The position numbers and the translations under genes are program-made. A DNA stretch of 7,218 bases from Caldifarciminota bacterium (lineage in GTDB: Bacteria > Hydrothermota > Tepidihabitantia > Tepidihabitantales > Tepidihabitantaceae). This document shows positions 1 through 5,460 of the stretch, piece after piece (position 1 is the stretch's first letter; the number at the start of each line of letters is the position of its first letter). Location of the stretch: NCBI GenBank assembly GCA_903908785.1, contig CAIVTL010000351.1:1-7218 (forward strand), in the 5' to 3' direction. The notes beneath the pieces were generated by a model. It saw only the letters and a list, made by a program, of their open reading frames with translations, was not told the DNA's origin and made no database searches.

Positions 1-515
1 ATTCCCTGCCACTGGTAGTGGATGTGGCTCTCGGTCAGCACGGTCTGGAGTTGGGCGGTCACCGAGCCGGAACTGGTGTTATTCACCTTGATGGTCAGGG
101 TGCCGGTGCGGGCGGTCGTGTCGTAGGTGATGGAAAGCGCGATGGTCAGCGGGCTGGACACGGTGATGCGGGTCTTGTAGTAGTCGTGATAGGTCGGGTA
201 CATGGTGCCCGTGTGCTCGCCGCCGACAACCTTGTTGATGCCATCCAGCACCACGGTCGGGTAGCCACTAATCGAGTAGTAGCTCAACCGGGCCGCGGAG
301 TTGGCCGTGTAAAACGGGTCACTCGACGAAGCGTGGTACGCAATAGGTACAACCGAGTCGTACGAACGGAAGTCGAGTTCCTCGATTCCGCGCGCCGCGC
401 CCGGGCAGTACTGACACCAGGTCGCGGTGACATCCTCAATCACCATCACCCGCTGACTGGCCGAGAGCGTCAGCGGGACGAGCAGAGCCAGTACGAGTAT
501 TGACAGACTCTTCAT
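1..515 (-). CDS. Omp28-like secreted thioredoxin-fold protein (C-terminus beyond window)
   Basis: The gene reads leftward and leaves the window after 171 codons, so only the N-terminal part is seen. It opens with a signal peptide (residues 1 to about 19: MKSLS, then a hydrophobic run, then LSAS). A thioredoxin-like domain follows, with the redox motif WCQYCPGA (Cys34, Cys37) and the cis-proline loop SGYPTVVLDG (Pro86). The last visible part (about 120-171) is beta-rich and ends in TESHIHYQWQG, which resembles the segment after the thioredoxin fold in Omp28-related proteins. The ATG at 515 is preceded by AGGAGG (526-521) with a 5-nt gap. The protein is probably exported to the periplasm or cell surface, where the CxxC pair could do thiol-disulphide chemistry or be structural. 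It is the last visible gene of the minus-strand cluster, 112 nt after a small membrane peptide gene. The family call is firm; the role is inferred. Confidence 0.85.
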   Translation of the reverse strand, partial: MKSLSILVLALLVPLTLSASQRVMVIEDVTATWCQYCPGAARGIEELDFRSYDSVVPIAYHASSSDPFYTANSAARLSYYSISGYPTVVLDGINKVVGGEHTGTMYPTYHDYYKTRITVSSPLTIALSITYDTTARTGTLTIKVNNTSSGSVTAQLQTVLTESHIHYQWQG

Positions 516-520
516 TCAGA

Positions 521-526
521 CCTCCT
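521..526 (-). promoter_or_regulatory. Shine-Dalgarno site of the Omp28-like gene
   Basis: Read on the minus strand this is AGGAGG, 5 nt before the ATG at 515. It fixes the start of the Omp28-like gene just upstream of a clear signal peptide. Confidence 0.8.
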
Positions 527-559
527 GTTTCTCTCACGTTTGGCGGACATCGCGGGCAG

Positions 560-580
560 CGCCGGTGACAGGCACCGGCG
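560..580 (-). other. Perfect 8-bp hairpin upstream of the Omp28-like gene
   Basis: The arms 560-567 and 573-580 (CGCCGGTG / CACCGGCG) pair perfectly around a 5-nt loop. The hairpin lies in the 112-nt gap between the small membrane peptide gene and the Omp28-like gene. No T-tract follows on the minus strand, so it is not a textbook terminator. It may protect or separate transcript segments. Confidence 0.45.
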
Positions 581-597
581 TCCCGCTGCATGGACGA

Positions 598-618
598 ATG
601 GGCCTAGACCAGGCCCAT
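598..618 (-). other. Perfect 8-bp hairpin just after the small membrane peptide gene
   Basis: The arms 598-605 and 611-618 (ATGGGCCT / AGGCCCAT) pair perfectly around a 5-nt loop, starting 9 nt beyond the stop codon of the 37-residue peptide gene. The bases after it are ATTCG..., not a U-run. It could be a weak terminator or an mRNA end-stabilising structure. Confidence 0.45.
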
Positions 619-627
619 GCAAGACAG

Positions 628-741
628 TCATATCTGGGACGCGAAGCGGTGGATCGTCTCCGGGTCGCCGAATTTGACGCCCAGCGCCACCGCCACAACG
701 CCAACGACTGCAATCACAACGAACGCTATCTTCCGACTCAT
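628..741 (-). CDS. Small single-span membrane peptide, 37 aa, unknown function
   Basis: This short ORF encodes 37 residues beginning MSRKIAFVVIAV. A basic tip (Arg3, Lys4) is followed by one hydrophobic helix, about residues 5-23, rich in Val, Ala and Gly. The tail is polar (GDPETIHRFASQI). This is the layout of a one-pass membrane micropeptide with the positive end probably cytoplasmic. The ATG overlaps the stop of the preceding small ORF (ATGA, 741-738). A possible Shine-Dalgarno site AGGAGA (758-753) lies 11 nt upstream, a little far. The gene sits between the dehydratase activator and the Omp28-like gene on the same strand. I do not recognise a family. It might modulate the symporter or another membrane partner, but that is speculation. 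The hydrophobic pattern makes it more likely real than chance. Confidence 0.55.
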   Translation of the reverse strand: MSRKIAFVVIAVVGVVAVALGVKFGDPETIHRFASQI

Positions 742-854
742 CTCGGCCAGGTTCTCCTTTCGTACGACTTGTCTTTGTGGAAGCGACCGCGTGGGGAAAC
801 GAGGGTGTGATTCGGGTCCGGAGACATCCTGTCTCCCATTGCTTCGTAAGTCAC
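738..854 (-). CDS. Possible 38-aa ORF, translationally coupled to the membrane peptide gene
   Basis: A GTG at 854 has a strong Shine-Dalgarno site, GGAGGT (867-862), 7 nt upstream. It opens a 38-codon frame starting VTYEAMGDRMSP and ending YERRTWPR. The frame ends in TGA at 740-738, overlapping the next ATG by 4 nt, an arrangement typical of translational coupling. Against it, the product is polar and featureless, with no known family. The codons include several AGG/AGA and a lower third-position GC than neighbouring genes seem to have. Its last codons also run through the next gene's ribosome site. It may be a real micropeptide, a leader whose translation drives the membrane peptide, or a chance frame behind a ribosome site. 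Confidence 0.3.
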   Translation of the reverse strand: MTYEAMGDRMSPDPNHTLVSPRGRFHKDKSYERRTWPR

Positions 855-861
855 GAGTTCC

Positions 862-867
862 ACCTCC
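862..867 (-). promoter_or_regulatory. Strong Shine-Dalgarno site inside the activator-to-peptide gap
   Basis: GGAGGT on the minus strand lies 7 nt before a GTG at 854. It falls in a stretch with no recognised gene, and is the main reason for considering a small ORF there. Confidence 0.5.
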
Positions 868-897
868 GGCCCAGCAGCAACAGACACGTCACTCCGT

Positions 898-1653
898 TCA
901 CGGCCGCGCTCCGTTCCCGGCGCTCAGCGCCGCGCCGATGGCGCCGACAATCTGCGGCTCATCCGGCACGAGCAGGGGCACGCCCAGCCGCCGTTCCAGT
1001 AGCGCGCGGATGCAGGGATTGCGTGCGACGCCGCCGGTCAGGACGACCGGCGATTCGACCCCGACCCGGCCGACCAGCGCCAGCAGCCGGCTGACGATGG
1101 ACTCGTGCAGGCCCAGCGCGATGCTCTGCTTGCTCTCTCCGCCGGCGATAAGTGAGATGACTTCGGACTCGGAGAAGACTGTGCACATGGAGTTGATAGC
1201 CACTGATGTCGGGGCGGCGAGTGCGGCCTGCCCGAATTCCGGCAGCGTGTAACCGAGAGTGACCGCCATCACCTCGAGGAAACGACCGGTGCCGGCGGCG
1301 CACCGGTCGTTCATCTCGAAGTTGACCTGCCGGCCCGATTCGACCCGGATGACCTTGGAGTCCTGGCCGCCGATGTCGATGACGGTTCGGCAGACGGGAA
1401 AGAGCCGGCTGGCTCCCAACGCGTGCGCCTTGATTTCAGTGATGACCGGGAATCCGAGCCGCTCGCGCGCGAGGTGCCGGCCGTAGCCGGTGGCGACGAC
1501 CGTGTCGGCCCGACACCCATCGAGCAGTTCCCGCGCCCGCGCCAGCGGGTCCGTGCCGGTGTCGACGACGCGCGAATGCACCAGCCGGCCGTCCTCAAGC
1601 ACGGCCACCTTCGTCGTCCGCGAGCCGATGTCGATGCCGGCAGTGCGCGTCAT
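898..1653 (-). CDS. YjiL/BadF-type ATPase activator of the dehydratase-family enzyme (DCCP reductase)
   Basis: The 251-residue product is a BadF/BadG/HgdC-family ASKHA ATPase. These form a homodimer holding one bridging [4Fe-4S] cluster and use ATP to inject a low-potential electron into a 2-hydroxyacyl-CoA dehydratase-family partner. Visible motifs are the first phosphate loop GIDIGSRTTK (6-15), ATGYGRH (54-60), the second phosphate loop VIDIGGQDSKV (91-101), NDRCAAGTGRFLE (115-127) with cluster ligand Cys118, SMCTVFSESE (155-164) with cluster ligand Cys157, and the adenosine motif LTGGVARN (205-212). Length and motifs match E. coli YjiL and DCCP reductases. The ATG at 1653 is 12 nt after the symporter stop and has no clear Shine-Dalgarno site, suggesting reinitiation. 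Its likely partner, the YjiM-type protein, is two genes upstream on the same strand. Confidence 0.95.
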   Translation of the reverse strand: MTRTAGIDIGSRTTKVAVLEDGRLVHSRVVDTGTDPLARARELLDGCRADTVVATGYGRHLARERLGFPVITEIKAHALGASRLFPVCRTVIDIGGQDSKVIRVESGRQVNFEMNDRCAAGTGRFLEVMAVTLGYTLPEFGQAALAAPTSVAINSMCTVFSESEVISLIAGGESKQSIALGLHESIVSRLLALVGRVGVESPVVLTGGVARNPCIRALLERRLGVPLLVPDEPQIVGAIGAALSAGNGARP

Positions 1654-1665
1654 CTATCTACAGGG

Positions 1666-3246
1666 TCATACAGTCGTGCCCGGTGAATCGTGCACGATGT
1701 CGAAGACCTCGACGCCCTCAAGCGGTTTCGGCGCTATCACGCCGAGTTCGGCGGCGGACGAGCGTTTGCCGAGTAGCGAGCCCAGCACGAGCCCGACGAG
1801 CGAGCCGACCATGCCGACGATGATGTAGCCGAGGTAGGTGCTCGCCATCCAGGCCGGTTTGTACACGTGGTTCCAGACGTGGTATTCGAGGATGTAGAAC
1901 CCGACGTTCCCCACGAAACCGAGAATCACGGCGAGGAGCACGCCCAGCCGGTTGGCTTTCTTCCAGTACACGGCGAATGCCGGGATGGCAATCGAGGCCG
2001 TCAGCACTCCTGATGACAACACATAGACGTCCATCAGGGAAGTGGAGTTTATCGCGTAAACCAGGGCCAGCAGGCAGGCAAGAACCTGGATGGGACGCGA
2101 CCACCGCAGAGCCGATTCTTTGCTCGCTTTCTTCATCAGGCGCGGCTGGATGAAGTCGTACATCAGGGGCAGGGCCGTGACATTGGCGAAGTTGGCAAGC
2201 GTGGACATCTGCGTGGCCAGGATGCCGACAAGCATCAGGACCTGCGCCCAGATGGGGAAGTACTTGAGGATTATCGCCGAGATGATGCCGGTCGCATCCT
2301 TGCCGATGGCCGCCGCGCTCGACGCGACTCCGGGCGGGAACAGCACCAGCGCATTGAAGGCAGTCCACAGGGGAAACGCGAGGACGAAGATCCAGACCAG
2401 CACGAGAGCCGTCCAGGCCATCCGGTAGCCTTGTTTCAGGGTCTTGGCTCCCTGGATTCGCAGAAGCAGGTCCTGCTCTATCATCCAGCCGGGCATGAAC
2501 GCGAACAGCAGGATGATGGGCAGGGAGATGCCGCAGGCGAACAGGCGGAACATCGAGCCCGCACCGTAGTTGGGCGTTGCCGTATTCGCCAACGCGGCCA
2601 GGACATGCCCGCCGGTCAGGGCATGGGCGGCGGCGTAACCGACGACGGCCAGGATGGCGACAAACAGCGCCATCATCGAGAACTGCAGCACGTCGGTCGT
2701 CACGTCCGCACGGAAGCCCCCGAGGCCGATGTACACCAGCACGGGGAACATGAAGACGACCATCGCCATCACTGGCGATATCCTCAGAAACGGCGCGGCG
2801 AGCTGGCCGAGCATGTAGGTTTCGGCCCCGGTCCAGGAAACGAACACGAATATCGAGCAGAACGCGACCAACGTTCGAGTCGAGGGCCCGAACCGCTTCT
2901 CCAGCGCCTCGGGCAGCGAGATGTTGGGCAGGCGACGGACATACGGCACCATCCAGATGATGATGGGCATCAGGATAAACCAGGGCAGGAACAGCATCCA
3001 CACACCGGAGAGGCCCATCTGGTAGACCATGGAAATCCCATACCCTATCCAGCCCAGCATCAGCCAGCCGGCGCTGAGCGAAACGCCCAGCATCCACCCG
3101 GGCAGCTCCCGGCTGCCGATCCAGTAGTCGGCAATCCGGCGGCCCGCGGTGCTGTGGCGCTTCACTCCCCAACTGATGACGCCCAGGATGATGCAGACCA
3201 CGGAATACAGGATGGCGGCAATCCAGAATACCATCGTGGTGTGCAT
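1666..3246 (-). CDS. Sodium:solute symporter (SSS family), substrate unknown
   Basis: The 526-residue inner-membrane protein has roughly 13 hydrophobic segments, the usual size for the SSS family (PutP/SglT type). Family marks are YWIGSRELPGWMLGVSLSAG (41-60) in the first core helices, GGFRADVTTDVLQF (176-189), the cytoplasmic stretch EQDLLLRIQGAKTLKQGYR (257-275), and ATQMSTLANFAN (344-355). The last matches the helix whose Ser/Thr residues form the Na2 sodium site. The start is the ATG at 3246 (MHTTMVFW), sharing one base with the stop of the outer-membrane protein gene (TGATG), which points to coupled translation. An open frame continues 50 codons upstream, but it runs inside the preceding gene and is arginine-rich and unlike a transporter. 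The symporter sits between the dehydratase-family protein and its activator, so it may import that enzyme's substrate. Family sure; substrate unknown. Confidence 0.94.
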   Translation of the reverse strand: MHTTMVFWIAAILYSVVCIILGVISWGVKRHSTAGRRIADYWIGSRELPGWMLGVSLSAGWLMLGWIGYGISMVYQMGLSGVWMLFLPWFILMPIIIWMVPYVRRLPNISLPEALEKRFGPSTRTLVAFCSIFVFVSWTGAETYMLGQLAAPFLRISPVMAMVVFMFPVLVYIGLGGFRADVTTDVLQFSMMALFVAILAVVGYAAAHALTGGHVLAALANTATPNYGAGSMFRLFACGISLPIILLFAFMPGWMIEQDLLLRIQGAKTLKQGYRMAWTALVLVWIFVLAFPLWTAFNALVLFPPGVASSAAAIGKDATGIISAIILKYFPIWAQVLMLVGILATQMSTLANFANVTALPLMYDFIQPRLMKKASKESALRWSRPIQVLACLLALVYAINSTSLMDVYVLSSGVLTASIAIPAFAVYWKKANRLGVLLAVILGFVGNVGFYILEYHVWNHVYKPAWMASTYLGYIIVGMVGSLVGLVLGSLLGKRSSAAELGVIAPKPLEGVEVFDIVHDSPGTTV

Positions 3247-4001
3247 CACTTGCTCCCGGGCGTGTAGAAGAAGTTGAGCGTCAACCCGCCCCAGAAGTTG
3301 TTCTTCTGCCCTTCGGTGCCGACGCCCAGCAGTTGCGCGTAACCGAGGTTGCCGGTTACGGTCATGAACTTGCCGCAGCAACCGGGTGGCGTCCATGCGA
3401 CATTCAACCCGCCGGTCAGGTCGGTAAGGGCGGACTTATCGGTCATGTAGTAGTATTCGTTGTGCTTCTCCGTGCCCCAGCCTAGCGACAGCGCCAGCGT
3501 TCCTGTGACCGGGCCAAAGGTCAGTGACCGTGACAGGCTCGGTGAAACGTACAGTCCCTTAACCTCAATCAGGTCCAGGTTGGCGGCGATGCCGGCCTGT
3601 AGGACTTTCAGGTCGGCCTTGGCCTTCAGGTAGGCCTCGCCCGTTGCCGGGTAGGCGCCGGCGTATCCCGGGTAGATGTAGTGGCCGTAGCCGAGCGTGC
3701 CGGTCACCGGTCCGAACGCACGGGCGTACTCAAGGTACAGGTCTAGGTCAGTCACATGGAACGCTTCACTGTCCGGTTTTGAGTTGGTCAGATCCATCGA
3801 AGCCCAACCGGTCAAGGTTATCCCATTCCACGTCACCCAGACGTCCGGCCACAGCACCGGCTCGGGGTTGGACACGGCTCCGCGCCAGACGTACTTGCTC
3901 TGGACGCCGAGGTCGGCGCCGATTGTCGGCAGCACGGCCGCGCCGGCCGTCTGCGCGAGCAGCAGCGCTGCCACAACAGCGGCTCCACATACTCGGTTCA
4001 T
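3246..4001 (-). CDS. Putative outer-membrane beta-barrel protein
   Basis: The 251-residue product begins with a signal peptide (MNRVCGAAVVAALLLAQTAG, residues 1-20). After it come alternating aromatic/hydrophobic strands, e.g. LGVQSKYVWRGAVS (31-44), ITLTGWASMDL (61-71), LDLYLEYARAFG (86-97), a glycine- and tyrosine-rich middle, and a last strand GGLTLNFFYTPGSK near the C-terminus. The N-terminal KYVWRG pattern recalls the Gcw_chp/TorF group of barrels, but I cannot confirm that. The segment FGPVTGTL occurs twice (96-103, 162-169), probably equivalent strands. A Cys-Cys pair lies at 208-209. The start at 4001 is chosen for AAAGGAGG (4015-4008) 6 nt upstream; a GTG at 4058 gives 19 more residues but lacks a ribosome site. 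Its stop overlaps the symporter start, so the two may form an outer- and inner-membrane uptake pair. Confidence 0.78.
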   Translation of the reverse strand: MNRVCGAAVVAALLLAQTAGAAVLPTIGADLGVQSKYVWRGAVSNPEPVLWPDVWVTWNGITLTGWASMDLTNSKPDSEAFHVTDLDLYLEYARAFGPVTGTLGYGHYIYPGYAGAYPATGEAYLKAKADLKVLQAGIAANLDLIEVKGLYVSPSLSRSLTFGPVTGTLALSLGWGTEKHNEYYYMTDKSALTDLTGGLNVAWTPPGCCGKFMTVTGNLGYAQLLGVGTEGQKNNFWGGLTLNFFYTPGSK

Positions 4002-4007
4002 GTCTTG

Positions 4008-4015
4008 CCTCCTTT
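4008..4015 (-). promoter_or_regulatory. Shine-Dalgarno site of the beta-barrel gene
   Basis: AAAGGAGG on the minus strand sits 6 nt before the ATG at 4001. It decides this start over the in-frame GTG at 4058 and places the signal peptide at the true N-terminus. Confidence 0.8.
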
Positions 4016-4059
4016 GGTCTTTCACGGACACTCTGTCGGTTGCATTCTCTCTATTCACT

Positions 4060-5328
4060 TCAGCCCAGTTGCTCCATGAACGCCTCGATGCGCGTTCGGA
4101 GCTGGCCTGAGTCCTCTTCGGAGTAGTCGGTCACAATCTTGAGCGACGGGATGCCAGCCGCCTTGAGCGCAGCATCAACCCGAATCGCCTCGACGTTGTA
4201 GGTGTGGCAGTACTGCAGGACGTACTGCACCACGCCGTCGACCTTGAAGTCTCGCGCCAGCCGCTTCACGTCGTCCAGCCGCTCGTTGTTCGGGGTGAAG
4301 CAGGAGCAGTTTATCTTTAGGTAGCGGTCGGCAATCGCGGCCAACTGCGCGTCTAGGTCTTGCGCGGCATCGCCTACCAGGTTCTCAAAGTACCGCGTTC
4401 CGGTGCACGACTCGTCAACCACGATGGCGGCGCCCGCCGCCTCGATGAGGTGATGCACCTTCCAGTTCCCCATCACCGACGGGCAGCCCGAAACCATGAT
4501 ACGCTTCGTGCCCTTCGCAAACGGCGAGACGCCGGCCGCGGCCCGCTGCTCCAACTCGGCGTTCAGGATGTTCAAGTGCTCGGTGAACCGCACCGGCTCG
4601 TCGTTCAGCGCGCCCTGCATCACGGTCAGCGCGTCCAGCCCGCTCAGGGGCGGCGGGTCGGCCTTGCGCAGCTCGGTCAGGCGCTGCAGGGCCCAGCGCT
4701 TGTCGTTCATTACCCGGACCGATTCGGCCAGCCGCTCTATCGTGACCTTCTTCCCGGTGAGTTGCTCCATCTTGTCCCTGAACTCACGCACGGACCTGCG
4801 CCAGAGTTCGACGTCGACGGCCTCTTTCTTCTGCGGCACCTCCATCACGTGGAACGTGTCGTCGGCGATGATTTCCCACGTCTTCTTCTTTACGTCGCAG
4901 GTCGTCTCGCCGACCATGTAGTCGAGAATTGGCCCGTATGGGCATATCTTCGCGAACGCCATGCCCAGCGTCGACTTCACCAGCGGGCAGATGTCGCGCG
5001 GGAACGTCTTCTCCGCGTATGGCACCGTGAACTGCGAACCGCCGCACAGGGCGATGGGTATCGCGTCTACGGCCAGCGCAATCTCCTCGGGAACGTACAC
5101 ACAGAAAGTGCCGACGACCTTGCGCCCGGCCTTGCGCGCCTCCACCAACTCGGCGATGCGGCCGCCGTGCGCGCCGTGCAGTACACCATCGAAGTACGCC
5201 ATCGTTTTCGGGCGGTTCTGCTGCGCGCCGATGGTACGCTGGAACGACCGCTCAGTGGCCCGCGACAGCTCGTCGTGCAGCGCCACGTCGAGCCCGAGTT
5301 CCTTCAGCAACCGATTATGCTCAGACAA
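4060..5328 (-). CDS. YjiM-type double-cubane cluster protein (2-hydroxyacyl-CoA dehydratase family)
   Basis: The 422-residue product belongs to the HgdB/FldC-like family and resembles the single-gene branch of E. coli YjiM and Carboxydothermus DCCP. Proteins of that branch carry an [8Fe-9S] double-cubane cluster and can reduce small molecules such as acetylene when driven by an ATP-dependent activator. Key stretches are VVGTFCVYVPEEI (71-83), DICPLVKS (112-119), KICPYGP (127-133), VGETTCDVKKK (139-149), VDESCTGTRYF (304-314), INCSCFTPNNERL (339-351), QYCHTYNVE (372-380) and the tail TDYSEEDSGQLRTRIEAFME. There are ten cysteines: 76, 95, 114, 129, 144, 282, 308, 341, 343, 374. Six are expected to hold the cluster; 76, 114, 144, 308, 341/343 and 374 are the best candidates. 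The start is a TTG at 5328 with GAGG (5337-5334) 5 nt upstream. The physiological substrate of the family is unknown. Confidence 0.92.
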   Translation of the reverse strand: MSEHNRLLKELGLDVALHDELSRATERSFQRTIGAQQNRPKTMAYFDGVLHGAHGGRIAELVEARKAGRKVVGTFCVYVPEEIALAVDAIPIALCGGSQFTVPYAEKTFPRDICPLVKSTLGMAFAKICPYGPILDYMVGETTCDVKKKTWEIIADDTFHVMEVPQKKEAVDVELWRRSVREFRDKMEQLTGKKVTIERLAESVRVMNDKRWALQRLTELRKADPPPLSGLDALTVMQGALNDEPVRFTEHLNILNAELEQRAAAGVSPFAKGTKRIMVSGCPSVMGNWKVHHLIEAAGAAIVVDESCTGTRYFENLVGDAAQDLDAQLAAIADRYLKINCSCFTPNNERLDDVKRLARDFKVDGVVQYVLQYCHTYNVEAIRVDAALKAAGIPSLKIVTDYSEEDSGQLRTRIEAFMEQLG

Positions 5329-5333
5329 GCTTT

Positions 5334-5337
5334 CCTC
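5334..5337 (-). promoter_or_regulatory. Shine-Dalgarno site deciding a TTG start
   Basis: GAGG on the minus strand, followed by AAAGC, lies 5 nt before the TTG at 5328. No ATG or GTG lies nearby in frame before residue 43, so the rare TTG codon is the best start for the double-cubane protein gene. Confidence 0.6.
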
Positions 5338-5393
5338 GCTTCTTCTGACCGCGTGCCGGATCCGCGACCCAGAACACAGTGTACGGACCGCAG

Positions 5394-5429
5394 CGTGCGG
5401 GCGACACGCGCCTCGGTGCCGCCCGCACG
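5394..5429 (-). other. Strong 14-bp hairpin between methyltransferase and double-cubane protein genes
   Basis: The arms 5394-5407 and 5416-5429 pair over 14 positions with one mismatch on the plus strand, which becomes a U-G wobble in the minus-strand RNA. The loop is 8 nt. It lies in the 132-nt gap after the methyltransferase stop. No U-run follows, so it is not a canonical intrinsic terminator. It could be a processing or stability element that sets different levels for the two genes. Confidence 0.6.
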
Positions 5430-5460
5430 TGTGACACTCAGCCCTGGGTTTGGTTGTGCG

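Noticed and set aside
18..503. Plus-strand open frame of 161 codons at the left edge
   Set aside because: It mirrors the Omp28-like gene, which has a signal peptide, CxxC motif and ribosome site on the opposite strand.
617..1252. Plus-strand open frames across the small-ORF gap and activator
   Set aside because: Compositions are typical of antisense frames (many Arg, Pro, Ser), and the minus-strand activator has full family motifs over the same bases.
2431..3267. Plus-strand open frame of 278 codons
   Set aside because: It is antisense to the symporter and made mostly of Gln, His, Gly and Arg; a shadow of the real gene.
3247..3396. 50-codon N-terminal extension of the symporter frame
   Set aside because: It lies wholly inside the beta-barrel gene, is rich in Arg and Gln unlike a membrane protein, and the ATG at 3246 with the TGATG overlap gives a natural symporter N-terminus.
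4002..4058. Upstream GTG start for the beta-barrel protein
   Set aside because: No ribosome site precedes it and it would put 19 polar residues before a clear signal peptide; the ATG at 4001 has a strong Shine-Dalgarno site.
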